DNA from: an uncultured Chthoniobacterales bacterium
GTDB lineage: Bacteria; Verrucomicrobiota; Verrucomicrobiia; Chthoniobacterales; UBA10450
Direction: 5' to 3'
Length of the DNA stretch: 64,000 nt
Assembly: GCA_902805675.1 (NCBI GenBank)
Contig: CADCTA010000002.1
Span: forward strand, 1-64,000
The notes beneath the pieces were generated by a model that saw only the letters and a list, made by a program, of their open reading frames with translations, did no database searches and had not been told where the DNA came from. The stretch's first letter is position 1, and every line of letters begins with the position of its first letter. Below are positions 47,300 through 56,809 of this stretch, in pieces. A program made the position numbers and the translations under genes.

Positions 47300-48421
47300 C
47301 TACGCGGCTGCGGCGACCTGTTTCCGATGCACCCAGACGCTGTTCACGACGCCGAGCGCGAACATGATCATAAGGACGAAGGAACCCGAGTAGCTGATGA
47401 GCGGCAACGGCACACCGGTGATCGGCAGCATCGAGATCGTCATACCGACGTTCTGGAAAATGTGCGTGAAGATCAGCGCCGAGAATCCGACCACGAGCAA
47501 GAGCCCGAACTGGTCGCCCGCGCAAAAGGCGACGAAGAGACACGTCAGCAACAGCAGCGCCATCGCCCCCAGCAAAACCGTGCCGCCTAAGAAACCCCAC
47601 TGCTCGCCGATGGCGGAGAAGATGTAGTCGTTGTGCACCGCCGTCGCCGGGAGGAAGCCGAGCTCGATCTGGGTGTTCGGCGCCTTGAATCCCTTCCCCG
47701 CCCAGCCGCCGGAGCCGATGGCGATGAGCGACTGATTGATCGCCCACGCGGAACCCTGCACGTCTACGTCGGGATTGATGAACGCGGTGATGCGCTCTTT
47801 CTGATACGGCTTCAGGCCGAGGTTGATGGCGATCGGGATAAAGGCCGCCACGATGAGAATGATGCAGACGAGGTAACGAACTGGGATCCCCGCCACGAAG
47901 AGCAGCGCGAGCAACACCGGTCCCCAGATGATGGTCAGCCCGAGGTCAGGCTGCATGAGGATGAGCAGACACGGCGCGCCGACGATCGCGCCGCAGAGGA
48001 CGAGGCGCAGCATGGGATGCATCTCTTTGAACTGACTCAGGAACAACGCCAGCACCATGATGCCGGCGATGACCGCGAGCTGCGCGGGCTGGAAATTCAT
48101 TGGCCCCAGATCGAGCCAGCTGCGCGCGCCATAAACCTTCGTGCCGATAAACCGCGTCAGCACGAGGAAGAAAATGCCGGCGAAATACATCGGCAGCGCG
48201 CCCCACTTGATCCACCGATAGTCGATCAGGCTCGTCACCATAAAGGCGAGCGTGCCGGCGGCGACCCAGTTCGCCTGCTTGCGCCAGAACTCAGCGGCCA
48301 TCGTGTCGGTGCGCATGTAAGTCGCGCTGTAGATTGCGATCACGCCAAAGATCGCGAGGGCGACCGTCAGCACGACGAGCAGCCAATTCAGGCCGAGAAG
48401 TTTCCGAAGGTAGGGACTCAT
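47300..48421 (-). CDS. rodA: Rod-shape-determining SEDS glycosyltransferase RodA
   Basis: Polytopic peptidoglycan polymerase of the elongasome. The 373 residues have about ten membrane spans and SEDS hallmarks: GARSWLDLGPMNFQPAQLA, LILMQPDLGLTII (with the catalytic-type Asp after QP), GSAWAINQSLIAIGSGGWAGKGF, HNDYIFSAIGEQWGFLGG and PLISYSGSF. The MSPYLRKLLGLNWLLVVL start fits the family. No mreBCD or PBP2 gene is next to it; scpA follows on the same strand. Divergent from the SprT-like gene. Confidence 0.95.
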   Translation of the reverse strand: MSPYLRKLLGLNWLLVVLTVALAIFGVIAIYSATYMRTDTMAAEFWRKQANWVAAGTLAFMVTSLIDYRWIKWGALPMYFAGIFFLVLTRFIGTKVYGARSWLDLGPMNFQPAQLAVIAGIMVLALFLSQFKEMHPMLRLVLCGAIVGAPCLLILMQPDLGLTIIWGPVLLALLFVAGIPVRYLVCIILIVAAFIPIAINLGLKPYQKERITAFINPDVDVQGSAWAINQSLIAIGSGGWAGKGFKAPNTQIELGFLPATAVHNDYIFSAIGEQWGFLGGTVLLGAMALLLLTCLFVAFCAGDQFGLLLVVGFSALIFTHIFQNVGMTISMLPITGVPLPLISYSGSFVLMIMFALGVVNSVWVHRKQVAAAA

Positions 48422-48742
48422 GTCGGTGGGACGCCCCGGCGCCTGATGGGCGACGAAGCGCTCGGATTATATACGCGATCCGCGCGTTGGTAAATGGCAG
48501 GCTCACGGTCGGATCGTCTGCGGCAGCAGGTTGCGATCGTCTGCAGTGGATGCTTGGAAGGGAACCGGCGAATTTGCGCGCCATTGTGTCCCAAGCCGAA
48601 GATTAAAAACGTCTAATCTGAGGACGTAACTCATTCTGCAATAAACGTTTGCGTAAAAAAACGAGCGTCTAGCTCGGTTGCCTTGTCCAGTAATCTCTCG
48701 CAACCTAAACTATCTCCGTCGGCGTTACTCTGGAGAACCAAG
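48422..48742. other. Divergent intergenic region between rodA and the SprT-like gene
   Basis: About 320 bp. The half near the SprT-like gene (48600-48670) is distinctly A/T-rich (GATTAAAAACGTCTAAT, GCAATAAACGTTTGCGTAAA) and is the likely promoter area, but no convincing -35/-10 pair was assigned. GATCGTCTGC occurs twice at 48506-48545. No gene or structured RNA was recognised. Confidence 0.4.
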
Positions 48743-49195
48743 ATGCCAAAGAAGACGAAGCGGAAACTGGCCCATCCGAAGCTGCCGATTCAGCGGCACC
48801 TGAATCTCCAGCACGAAGGTCGATACTTTGACCTGCGCGCTATTTTCGATCGGCTCAACGAGCGCCACTTCCGTGGCAAACTTCGTGGCTACAGGGTCGT
48901 CTGGGGCCGGCGCCGCAAACAACGTCCGAAAGAATACTTCGTGTTCGGCACCATCCAGGAAGAGGATCGCGTGATCCGCATCAATCCCTGGCTCGATCAG
49001 CCGTTCGTGCCGCGGTGGTTCATCCAGTACATCATGTACCACGAGATGCTGCATTCGGTGGTGCCTGACGAGATTGGCCCCGATGGCCGTCGCCGAGTGC
49101 ACACAGAAGAGTTCTATCGGCGCGAGAGGCAGTATCCCGGTTATCGGCGCGCGCGCCGCTGGGAAGAAGAGAATCTCGAGCGGTTTCTGCGCTGA
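48743..49195 (+). CDS. SprT-like zinc metalloprotease-type protein
   Basis: A 150-residue SprT-like protein. The N-terminus is strongly basic (MPKKTKRKLAHPKLP); the core begins FDLRAIFDRLNERHFRGKLR, has a WGRRRK/YFVFGTI strand region, INPWLDQPFVPRWFIQYIMY, and the zinc motif HEMLH (His100-Glu101-x2-His104), followed by a basic Tyr/Arg-rich tail. The third zinc ligand is probably the His in RRRVHTEEF. SprT-like domains act in DNA-protein crosslink repair in eukaryotes, whereas bacterial roles are unclear. The ATG at 48743 has GGAGA 7 nt upstream, better than the longer frame from 48683. Confidence 0.88.
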   Translation: MPKKTKRKLAHPKLPIQRHLNLQHEGRYFDLRAIFDRLNERHFRGKLRGYRVVWGRRRKQRPKEYFVFGTIQEEDRVIRINPWLDQPFVPRWFIQYIMYHEMLHSVVPDEIGPDGRRRVHTEEFYRRERQYPGYRRARRWEEENLERFLR

Positions 49196-49197
49196 AT

Positions 49198-49266
49198 TGT
49201 AGAGGCGCTAGTGTCAAACGCCTGCGCGTTTGCCGCCAGCAGGCCTTTGGCACAAACGCCTCTACA
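49198..49266. repeat. Short inverted repeat with perfect TGTAGAGGCG ends
   Basis: 69-bp element with perfect 10-bp ends TGTAGAGGCG / CGCCTCTACA and inner arms GTGTCAAACGCCTGC / GCAGGCCTTTGGCAC. It starts 3 bp after the SprT-like stop and ends one base before the mini-CdaR stop codon, so it may serve both genes as terminator. Confidence 0.9.
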
Positions 49267-49419
49267 CTAGCCGCGATCCCGCTGCAGCGTGCCCGGCCGG
49301 TAATCAGACGGTGAGGGTGTCATCGCTACGTTCTTTCTGATTAAGTACCAGAGGGTTGTCGCGAGGAGCAGGGCGATCACTTTCGCGCGCCAATTCTTCA
49401 GAATCAGTTTCTTCATCAT
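49267..49419 (-). CDS. Fifty-residue CdaR/YbbR-like membrane anchor without YbbR domains
   Basis: A 50-residue protein, MMKKLILKNWRAKVIALLLA, then TTLWYLIRKNV and a short polar tail ending in QRDRG. The N-terminus closely follows the start of CdaR/YbbR proteins (basic NW-K cytoplasmic end, one membrane span, W-Y/V exit), but the extracytoplasmic YbbR repeats are missing. AGGGA lies 5-6 nt before the ATG pair at 49419/49416, which favours a real gene. It overlaps the end of cdaA by 116 nt in another frame, in the usual cdaA-cdaR order. Either a remnant of cdaR cut short by the element at 49198, or a minimal membrane regulator of CdaA. Confidence 0.72.
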   Translation of the reverse strand: MMKKLILKNWRAKVIALLLATTLWYLIRKNVAMTPSPSDYRPGTLQRDRG

Positions 49420-50182
49420 AAGTCCCTGCCAGCAGCAGTTCGCCGATCCGCTTACGGAATGACTCCGGAGTGAAATTCCGTTCGATGCGGCGGCGATGGC
49501 AAAGCGAAATGCTGCCGGTCTCTTCTGACACAATCACCGCGATCGCGTCCGACTCCTCGGTAATCCCGAGCCCGGCGCGGTGACGCAGGCCGAGACTGCG
49601 ATCGAGCGTCTCGCGCTGGCTGACCGGAAAGATACAGGCGGCAGCGGCAAGTCGGCCGTTTCGCATGATGACACCACCGTCATGCAACGCGCTCTTCGGT
49701 TGAAAGAGCGTCAGCATCAGCTCGATGGAGAAATCCGCGTCGAGCATGACACCTGTCTCCTCGTACACGCGTATCGACGTGTCCCGCTCGATCGCGATCA
49801 GCGCGCCGAATTGCTTGTTCGCGAGCTGCGTGACGGCTTCCACAATGTCGTGCACCGTCTCGCGCTTTTCGCTCGTCAGGGAGAAGATCGGATGTCCGCC
49901 AAGCTCTGCTAATCCGCGGCGCAACTCCGGTTGAAAGATGACCACAAGGGCGACGGCGAGAAAGACGGAGAAGCTTCGGATAATCCAGCCGATGACCGTC
50001 AAATTCAGCAGCTGCGAGATCAGAGTCAGCGTGAGGAAAACGATCGCGAGGCCCGTCAGCACCTTCGCGCCGCGCGTGCCTTTGAAATACAGGTAGCCGT
50101 AGTAGATCCCGACGCTTAGGAGGATGATCTCGATCAGCCCACGCCAGCCATCGAGCCACGCCTGAATCGTCTCCTGGATCAT
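49304..50182 (-). CDS. cdaA: Diadenylate cyclase CdaA
   Basis: Membrane enzyme producing cyclic di-AMP from two ATP. The 292 residues have three N-terminal spans (about 15-33, 40-58, 65-83), then the DAC domain: ALIAIERDTSI, SALHDGGVIM with Asp168-Gly169-Gly170 at the DGA site, LAAAACIFPVS, and LGLRHRAGLGITEESDAIAV with Arg200-His201-Arg202 at the RHR site, and IVSEETGSISL. DGG and RHRAG are conservative variants of DGA and RHRAA, keeping the catalytic Asp and the ATP-binding RHR. A 60-residue acidic C-terminal tail is added. It overlaps folP by 4 nt and is followed by the mini-CdaR gene. Confidence 0.94.
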   Translation of the reverse strand: MIQETIQAWLDGWRGLIEIILLSVGIYYGYLYFKGTRGAKVLTGLAIVFLTLTLISQLLNLTVIGWIIRSFSVFLAVALVVIFQPELRRGLAELGGHPIFSLTSEKRETVHDIVEAVTQLANKQFGALIAIERDTSIRVYEETGVMLDADFSIELMLTLFQPKSALHDGGVIMRNGRLAAAACIFPVSQRETLDRSLGLRHRAGLGITEESDAIAVIVSEETGSISLCHRRRIERNFTPESFRKRIGELLLAGTYDEETDSEELARESDRPAPRDNPLVLNQKERSDDTLTV

Positions 50183-51030
50183 TCGGCCCTCCCCAGCAGA
50201 GCTTCGGTTGTGCGGAGCGCCGCCACGTTCGGCTTCACATCATGCACGCGCAGCACATCCGCGCCACGCTCACGTAGCAGCGCCGTCATCGCGATGGTTG
50301 GCGCGATGCGGTCTGAAATTTCGGAGGAGCCAATCACTTTAGCGAGGAAAGATTTCCGCGAGACACCGACGACCAGTGGCCGATCGTCGATCCGCAGCCG
50401 AGGGAGATTGCGAAGCAATTCGAGATTGTGCTCGAGCGTCTTTCCGAACCCGATTCCCGGGTCGAACGCAATTGCCATCGGATCAATGCCGCACTCTAGG
50501 GCGAGGGTATATTGTTGTCGAAAAAATTCCCCCACTTCCGCAACGACATCGTCGTAGTGCGGCGCTTTTTGCATCGTCCGCGGCGTGCCTTGCATGTGCA
50601 TGATGATGAAGGCGGCTTTGCCTTGCGCGGCGAGAGGCATCATGGCGGCGTCACTGCGGCCGCCGGAGATGTCGTTGATGATCGCCGCGCCGGCCTCCAA
50701 TGCTGCGCGTGCGACGCTCGCCTTCGCTGTGTCGATGGAAATCAGGATGTCGCTGCCGGCGCGCACTCGCTCGAGCACGGGAATCACACGGCGGAGTTCC
50801 TCATCTTCCGGAACCGACTCCGACCCTGGGCGAGTGGATTCACCACCGATGTCGATGATCGCTGCCCCATCCGCGGCCATCTCCAGGCCGTGCGCGATCG
50901 CCTTCTCGCGATCGAAGAACTCTCCGCCATCCGAGAACGAATCCGGCGTCACATTCAGCACGCCCATGATCTGTGCGCCTTGCGAGAACTCGATCGTCTT
51001 CTCGGCGATCTTCCATCGGGCGGCGCGCAT
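50179..51030 (-). CDS. folP: Dihydropteroate synthase
   Basis: Folate-pathway enzyme that joins p-aminobenzoate to dihydropterin pyrophosphate; the target of sulfonamides. The 283 residues include the two signatures IMGVLNVTPDSFSDGGEF and DIGGESTRPGSE, ISIDTAKASVARAALEAG, INDISGG, HMQGTPRTMQ, DPGIGFGKTLEHNLELL, VGVSRKSFL and the final RVHDVKPN. Its stop overlaps the cdaA start by 4 nt. Its start codon is back to back with the first possible ATG of rnr (51029), so the divergent regulatory region is short or lies inside coding sequence. Confidence 0.96.
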   Translation of the reverse strand: MRAARWKIAEKTIEFSQGAQIMGVLNVTPDSFSDGGEFFDREKAIAHGLEMAADGAAIIDIGGESTRPGSESVPEDEELRRVIPVLERVRAGSDILISIDTAKASVARAALEAGAAIINDISGGRSDAAMMPLAAQGKAAFIIMHMQGTPRTMQKAPHYDDVVAEVGEFFRQQYTLALECGIDPMAIAFDPGIGFGKTLEHNLELLRNLPRLRIDDRPLVVGVSRKSFLAKVIGSSEISDRIAPTIAMTALLRERGADVLRVHDVKPNVAALRTTEALLGRAE

Positions 51031-51133
51031 GAGCTTTCAGAGTATCACGCGATGCCGGTTATTCGACCGGATCGCGCGCGCGAAGTTTGCGCTCGTGCGC
51101 GAAGACCTCCGCGACGAAACTCTCGACCTCCCT

Positions 51134-53326
51134 GTGAATGAGAAAACCGACCAACTAAAGAAAGAAATCCTGCGTCTGCTTTCCGCGCCAAAGTACCGCC
51201 CGCTCGACAAAGTGGAGCTCGGTAAAGCGCTTGGCCGAAAGAGTGGCGTGCGCCTGGATCTAAACCAGACGCTCAAGGAGCTGGAGCGCGAGGGCGAGAT
51301 CGCGCGCATCCGAAAGAACCGCTACGTGCTCCCGTCGGAGGCTGACCTCGTCACCGGATTACTGCATGTGCACCAGGCGGGTTATGCATTTTTAACCCGC
51401 GATAAAGGCGGCGAGCAGGATCTCTTCATCTCCGCGGAAAACACCGGGACGGCGATGCACGGCGACCGTGTCGTCGCTCGCATCACCCGCGATGAGCGCT
51501 ATGCGAATGCGAAGGGCGGCGGCGCGCGACCGGAGGGGCGCATCATCCGCATTCTCGAGCGAGCCCACGACACCATTGTCGGCACGCTCCAGCAGTCGCG
51601 GCACTTCTTCTACGTCGTGCCCGATGATCCGCGCATGGTGCACAACGTGTATGTGCAGGTGCCACCGCGCGAGCCAATGCCAAAGGCGCCGACGCGCGGC
51701 GACAAAGTAGTCGTTAGGCTGGAGACCTGGGAATCGCGGCACGTCAATCCCGAGGGCGAGATCGTCGAGGTCCTCGGAGCGAGCACCGCGCCCGGTGTCG
51801 ACATGCTTTCGGTCATCCGGAAGTTCCATCTCCCGCTCGAGTTCCCGCGCGCCGTCGTCGCAGAAGCGGAGCAAATCCCAGAAGTCGTCGCTCCGGCGAT
51901 GTGGGAAGGCCGCGAAGATCTGCGCGAGCAATTCATCTTTACCATCGATCCGGACGACGCCCGCGACTTCGACGACGCGATCAACGTCGAGCGGCTCGAC
52001 GGCGGCGGCTGGCGCCTCGGTGTGCACATCGCCGATGTCGCTGCCTACGTGGTTCCCGGCAGCGAGCTCGACAAAGAAGCAGTCAAACGCGGCAACAGTG
52101 TTTATCTGCCCGATCGCGTGATTCCGATGCTGCCCGAGCGACTCAGCAACGGCGTTTGCAGTCTCAAGCCGGACGTTGAGCGGCTGACCCATTCGGCCTT
52201 CATCCAGTTCAGCAAAGACGGCAAGGTGCGGAACTACCGCTTCGCGCGCACAGTGATCCGCAGCGCAAAACGGCTCACGTATCGCGAGGCGTATGCGATC
52301 CTGCAGAAACCCGCGAATGATCAGCTGAGCGAACGTTTGCTCACCGCATGGGAGCTTGCGTCCTTGCTGCGGCGCCGCCGGTTCCAGGAAGGCTCGCTCG
52401 ATCTCGATTTCCCCGAAGTGAAAGTGCGCCTCGATGACCAGGGCAAGCCGATCGCGCTCGAGCGGATCGAGAACGACGAATCGCATCAGCTGATCGAGGA
52501 GTTCATGCTCGCTGCAAATGAAGCCGTCGCGCACGAGCTGAAGAACCGGCTGATTCCAGCGGTCTACCGCGTGCACGAGAAGCCGGATCCCGAGAAGCTG
52601 AGCGAATACCGAGAGCTCGTGCGCAGCTACGACTACAAGGCGGGCGACCTCACCGAGCGGACGGAACTCCAGCGTCTGCTTGCCTCATTGCGCGGCAAAC
52701 CCGAGGAGCAGGCGCTGAAGATCGGCCTGCTGAAGAGCCTGAAGCGCGCTCGGTATACGACACAGCCGCTCGGCCACTACGGCCTGGCGAAGAACAACTA
52801 CACGCACTTCACCAGCCCGATCCGGCGCTACGCGGATCTCGTGGTGCATCGCGCGCTCGCGGAGCGCGACCAGGCACGGCGCAGCCGCGGGGACGTGGGG
52901 CAGCTTTCCTCAGTCGCAGAACACATCTCCGCCACCGAGCGCGTCGCGGCGGAAGCTGAGATCGAGTCGGTGAAGATGAAGAAGCTCGAGTTCTTCCAGC
53001 GCCAGCTCGACGCAAAGGATCCGCAGATCTTCCGCGCATCCGTGCTCGACGTGAAGAACTTCGGCCTGGTGGTGGAATTGCCGGACGTGCTGCTAACCGG
53101 GTTGATCCACGTCTCCTCGCTGACGGACGACTTTTACGCCTTCAACGCTCCGCAACGGAAGCTGATCGGCCGCCAGTCGCGCCGACGCTTTTCGGTCGGC
53201 GATGAGCTGCGCGTGTCCGTCGCGCGGGTGGATGTGTTTAAGCGCCAGGTTGACTTCGCCATCGCGGAGGAGGAGCGGCCGGAGAAGCCTGGTAGCCGGC
53301 GGCGTGAGCGCGGAAAAAGGCAGTGA
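51134..53326 (+). CDS. rnr: Ribonuclease R (RNB-family 3'-5' exoribonuclease)
   Basis: Processive exoribonuclease degrading structured RNA. With the GTG start at 51134 it has 730 residues: N-terminal winged helix (DQLKKEILRLLSAPKYRPLD), cold-shock OB domains (about 75-240), and RNB catalytic domain with IDPDDARDFDDAINVERLDG (the Asp cluster), GVHIADVAAYV, LPDRVIPMLPERLSNGVCSL, HYGLAKNNYTHFTSPIRRYADLVVHR (in parts). A C-terminal S1 domain (VLDVKNFGLVVELPDVLLTGLIHVS) and basic tail GSRRRERGKRQ follow. The start is uncertain: in-frame ATG at 51029 and GTG at 51095 are alternatives, none with a good ribosome-binding site; 51134 leaves space for a divergent promoter with folP. Confidence 0.93.
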   Translation: MNEKTDQLKKEILRLLSAPKYRPLDKVELGKALGRKSGVRLDLNQTLKELEREGEIARIRKNRYVLPSEADLVTGLLHVHQAGYAFLTRDKGGEQDLFISAENTGTAMHGDRVVARITRDERYANAKGGGARPEGRIIRILERAHDTIVGTLQQSRHFFYVVPDDPRMVHNVYVQVPPREPMPKAPTRGDKVVVRLETWESRHVNPEGEIVEVLGASTAPGVDMLSVIRKFHLPLEFPRAVVAEAEQIPEVVAPAMWEGREDLREQFIFTIDPDDARDFDDAINVERLDGGGWRLGVHIADVAAYVVPGSELDKEAVKRGNSVYLPDRVIPMLPERLSNGVCSLKPDVERLTHSAFIQFSKDGKVRNYRFARTVIRSAKRLTYREAYAILQKPANDQLSERLLTAWELASLLRRRRFQEGSLDLDFPEVKVRLDDQGKPIALERIENDESHQLIEEFMLAANEAVAHELKNRLIPAVYRVHEKPDPEKLSEYRELVRSYDYKAGDLTERTELQRLLASLRGKPEEQALKIGLLKSLKRARYTTQPLGHYGLAKNNYTHFTSPIRRYADLVVHRALAERDQARRSRGDVGQLSSVAEHISATERVAAEAEIESVKMKKLEFFQRQLDAKDPQIFRASVLDVKNFGLVVELPDVLLTGLIHVSSLTDDFYAFNAPQRKLIGRQSRRRFSVGDELRVSVARVDVFKRQVDFAIAEEERPEKPGSRRRERGKRQ

Positions 53327-53344
53327 TGCTCATCGCGCGCGCGT

Positions 53345-53498
53345 GTCATCCTGAGTCGCGTAGAGGAGGCCGGACGTGCGCACAGGCGGGCTTTTGCGCT
53401 GATCGCCACACGTCCATCACCGCGGCGCATTTTGTCGGTCGCTCTATGATCTTTGTGACGGCGTGAGGTCCTTCGCCGTCTCCGCGGCTCAGGATGAC
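53345..53498. repeat. Inverted repeat, GTCATCCTGAG family, copy 4
   Basis: 154-bp element: GTCATCCTGAGTCGCGTAGA on the left and GCGTGAGGTCCTTCGCCGTC with TCCGCGGCTCAGGATGAC on the right; the left inner arm has decayed. It follows rnr. From 53499 to 53652 I see no gene; a G/C-rich GGTTGGGGGTTTAGC stretch precedes the next gene. Confidence 0.88.
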
Positions 53499-53652
53499 CG
53501 CGCGATGGGGATCGCAATGTCGGCGTGCGACGTCAATTGTCTCAATCTGCCGTGTCGAACATTCTCCCCCTAAGCAGGTTGGGGGTTTAGCAGGCAAAAA
53601 TAAATCTTCCAATCGGGATCAGCAATCCGGTAGATTCGTTGGCTCCACCCCC

Positions 53653-53865
53653 ATGGATAACATCATCGAGGCGAAACAGCTCCAGATCGAGCGCAAGCAC
53701 TTCCACGTCGAGCTGCGCGAGAACGATCGCGGGAAGTTTCTGCGCATCACCGAGGAAGCTCACGGCCGGCGGAACACGATCATCGTCCCGAGCACAGGCG
53801 TCGATGAGTTTACCGCCGCGATCGGGCAGGTGCTCGCACCCGCTGCCGAGCACGCTTCCGCGTAG
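53653..53865 (+). CDS. PUR-alpha-like small nucleic-acid-binding protein
   Basis: A 70-residue protein resembling the single PUR repeat proteins of Bacteroidota and Borrelia: QLQIERKHFHVELRENDRGK, FLRITEEAHGRRNTIIVPST and VDEFTAAIGQVL. In the PUR family the order beta strands with RGKFLRI and RRNTIIVP before a helix is typical, and the fold binds single-stranded DNA or RNA as a dimer. A short acidic/Ala tail ends the protein. The start ATG at 53653 gives MDNIIEAKQ. It stands 113 bp before ppdK. A GTCGGCC/GGCCGAC hairpin at 53950-53966 lies between them. Confidence 0.85.
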   Translation: MDNIIEAKQLQIERKHFHVELRENDRGKFLRITEEAHGRRNTIIVPSTGVDEFTAAIGQVLAPAAEHASA

Positions 53866-53978
53866 CGCACGCACCCAGAGCTTTTGTACGCTCAACGCGG
53901 GCCCCCGCGTTGACACTTCGGCCAGCCGCCGAGTAGCTTTTGCGCGTTCGTCGGCCGTTCGGCCGACACCGAGCTTTT

Positions 53979-56786
53979 ATGCCCCCCAAGAAACCTTCTT
54001 CTTCCAAAGCACCGTCGACCCGCCGCGCGGCTTCCAGTTCCAGCTCAAACGGAACGAAGCCCGCGCGCTCCGCCAAGACGCCGAAATACGTCTACACGTG
54101 GGGCAACAACAAGGCCGATGGCGACGGCTCGATGAAGGCGCTCCTCGGCGGCAAGGGCGCGAACCTGGCCGAGATGACGCGCATCGGATTGCCGGTGCCT
54201 CCCGGGTTCACGATCACGACCGAAGTCTGCACCTACTACTACGCGCACAAGAAGCAGTATCCCCCCACGCTCCAGGCCGAGATGGAGAAAGGTCTCGCGA
54301 ACATGGAGCGGATCATGGGCACGAAGTTCGGCGACACGACGAAGATGCCGCTGCTCGTCGCGGTGCGGTCGGGCGCGCGCGATTCCATGCCCGGGATGAT
54401 GGACACGATCCTGAATCTCGGACTTAACGACCAGACCGTGCTCGCGCTCGAGAAAGCGACAGGCAACCCGCGCTTCGCCTGGGACTGCTACCGCCGCTTC
54501 ATCCAGATGTACGGCGACGTCGTCATGGGTGTGCAGAAACGCGAAGGCGAAGACCACGACCCATTCGAATCGCTGATCGAGCACTACAAACAAGAGGTGC
54601 ATGAAGAGGACATCGACGACGCGCATCTCACCGTCGACGACTACAAGGAGCTCGTATCGCGTTTCAAGAAGCTGGTGAAGGAACGCACGGGGAAGAGCTT
54701 CCCGAACGATCCATGGGACCAACTGCGCGGCGCGTCCGGCGCGGTCTTCGGGTCGTGGATGAACGACCGCGCGATCGTCTATCGGCGGAAATACAACATC
54801 CCGCAGGAATGGGGCACGGCGGTGAACGTGCAGGCGATGGTCTACGGCAACACCGGCGAGAACTCCGGATCGGGCGTCGCGTTCACGCGCAATCCGGCGA
54901 ATGGCGTGAACGAGTTCTACGGCGAATTCCTCATCAACGCGCAGGGCGAAGACGTCGTCGCCGGCGTGCGGACACCGCAGCCCGTGCTCGAGCTAAAGAA
55001 GCTGATGCCTGAGGCGTACGCCGAGCTGCTGAAAGTGCGGCAGCGCCTCGAACAACACTTCAAAGACGTGCAGGACGTCGAGTTCACCATCCAGGATCGG
55101 AAGCTGTTCATGCTCCAGACGCGCAACGGCAAACGCACCGCGGCCGCTGCCCTCAAGTTCTCCATGGACATGTTCAAGGAGAAGCTCATCGATTGGAAGA
55201 CGGCAGTGATGCGCAATCCTGCCGATCAGCTCGATCAGCTACTCGCGCCGATCTTCGATGCGGCCGAAGTGAAGAAGGCGACTTGTATCGCGACTGGCCT
55301 TCCCGCAGGTCCAGGCGCGGCATCGGGCAAGATTTACCTGAACGCCGATCGCGCTGCGGCTGCCGCGGAGAAGGGCGAGAAAGTGTTGCTCGTCCGCAAC
55401 GAAACCAGCCCGGAAGATTTGCGCGGGATGATCGCAGCGGAAGGGATTCTCACCGCGAAAGGCGGCGTCTCATCGCACGCCGCGCTCGTGGCGCGGCAGA
55501 TGGGAAAGGTTTGCATCTGCGGCGCGTCCGCGTTGCAGATCGATTACGGGAAGAAGACCGTCAGCGTCGCGGGCCAGACCTTCAAGGAAGGCGACTTCCT
55601 CTCAATCGACGGCACCGCCGGCACTGTGTACGCGGGACAGCTTGCGACCGCGCCGAGCGAGATCATTACCGGCACGTTGCACGGCGATAAGGCCGCGCAA
55701 AAGACGGAGAAGTTTAAAGCGTTCAACCAGCTGATGAAGTGGTGCTCGGACGCTGCGCGGCTCGAAGTCCGCTGCAACGCCGACAACCCGGAGCAGACCG
55801 AGAATGCCCTCGCGTTTGGTGCGGTTGGCATCGGCCTCACGCGCACAGAGCACATGTTCTTCGAGGGCAACCGCATCGACTCGATGCGCGAGATGATCCT
55901 CGCGAACAATCTCGAAGATCGAAAGAAAGCGCTGGCCAAGCTCCTGCCGTATCAGCGCGAAGATTTCACCGGCATCTTCAAGGCGTTGCGAGGCTTCCCC
56001 GCCACCATCCGCTTCCTCGATCCGCCGCTGCACGAATTCCTGCCGCACACGAAGGAGCAGCAGATGGATCTCGCGAAGACGCTCGGCATCAAAGTCGAGT
56101 TCATCCAGCAGCGCGTCGCGCAGCTGCATGAGTTCAATCCGATGCTCGGTCACCGTGGTTGCCGATTGGGCATCGCCTATCCTGAGATCACCGAGATGCA
56201 GGCGCGCGCTGTCTTTGAGGCGGCGGCTGATGTCGCCAAAAAGAAGATCAAGGTGAAGCCGGAGATCATGATCCCGCTTGCCGGCTTCAAGAAGGAGTTC
56301 GACCTCCAGGCCGAAATCGTGCACCGCGTCGCACGCGAAGTCATGAGCGCGAAGAAGGTCAAGATCGACTACCTCGTCGGCACCATGATCGAAGTCCCAC
56401 GCGGTGCCTTAACCGCAGACGAGATCGCGCAGAGCGCTGAGTTCTTCAGCTTCGGCACCAACGATCTCACCCAGATGGCGCTCGGCATCAGCCGCGACGA
56501 CATGGGCAACTTCCTCATGCCGTACGTGGAGAACGAGATCTTCAAGAAGAACCCATTCGCCACGCTCGATCAGGTTGGCGTCGGACAGCTGATGAAGATC
56601 GCGGTCGACAAAGGCCGCAGTAGCCGGCCGAACATCAAGCTCGGCATTTGCGGCGAGCACGGCGGCGACCCCGACAGTGTGAAATTCTGCCACAAGCTCG
56701 GGCTTGGATACGTGAGTTGCAGTCCGTTCCGCGTGCCGATCGCGCGGTTGGCTGCAGCGCAGGCCGCCATCGCGGAGAAGGCTTAG
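53979..56786 (+). CDS. ppdK: Pyruvate, phosphate dikinase
   Basis: Interconverts pyruvate, ATP and phosphate with phosphoenolpyruvate, AMP and pyrophosphate. The 935 residues begin with a basic Ser/Ala-rich extension (about 1-33), then the ATP-grasp domain ([72 protein letters not shown]). The swivelling domain with the phospho-His is [20 protein letters not shown], and the PEP-binding domain has [50 protein letters not shown] and [15 protein letters not shown]. All catalytic motifs are intact. The ATG at 53979 is the first sensible start; the frame upstream is Arg-rich. An inverted repeat follows. Confidence 0.96.
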   Translation: MPPKKPSSSKAPSTRRAASSSSSNGTKPARSAKTPKYVYTWGNNKADGDGSMKALLGGKGANLAEMTRIGLPVPPGFTITTEVCTYYYAHKKQYPPTLQAEMEKGLANMERIMGTKFGDTTKMPLLVAVRSGARDSMPGMMDTILNLGLNDQTVLALEKATGNPRFAWDCYRRFIQMYGDVVMGVQKREGEDHDPFESLIEHYKQEVHEEDIDDAHLTVDDYKELVSRFKKLVKERTGKSFPNDPWDQLRGASGAVFGSWMNDRAIVYRRKYNIPQEWGTAVNVQAMVYGNTGENSGSGVAFTRNPANGVNEFYGEFLINAQGEDVVAGVRTPQPVLELKKLMPEAYAELLKVRQRLEQHFKDVQDVEFTIQDRKLFMLQTRNGKRTAAAALKFSMDMFKEKLIDWKTAVMRNPADQLDQLLAPIFDAAEVKKATCIATGLPAGPGAASGKIYLNADRAAAAAEKGEKVLLVRNETSPEDLRGMIAAEGILTAKGGVSSHAALVARQMGKVCICGASALQIDYGKKTVSVAGQTFKEGDFLSIDGTAGTVYAGQLATAPSEIITGTLHGDKAAQKTEKFKAFNQLMKWCSDAARLEVRCNADNPEQTENALAFGAVGIGLTRTEHMFFEGNRIDSMREMILANNLEDRKKALAKLLPYQREDFTGIFKALRGFPATIRFLDPPLHEFLPHTKEQQMDLAKTLGIKVEFIQQRVAQLHEFNPMLGHRGCRLGIAYPEITEMQARAVFEAAADVAKKKIKVKPEIMIPLAGFKKEFDLQAEIVHRVAREVMSAKKVKIDYLVGTMIEVPRGALTADEIAQSAEFFSFGTNDLTQMALGISRDDMGNFLMPYVENEIFKKNPFATLDQVGVGQLMKIAVDKGRSSRPNIKLGICGEHGGDPDSVKFCHKLGLGYVSCSPFRVPIARLAAAQAAIAEKA

Positions 56787-56809
56787 AACCTCCAACGCTC
56801 TCGCCGCGG

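Noticed and set aside
51392-52576. A 394-codon open frame antisense to rnr
   Set aside because: It mirrors the conserved RNB catalytic region on the plus strand and has no recognisable family.
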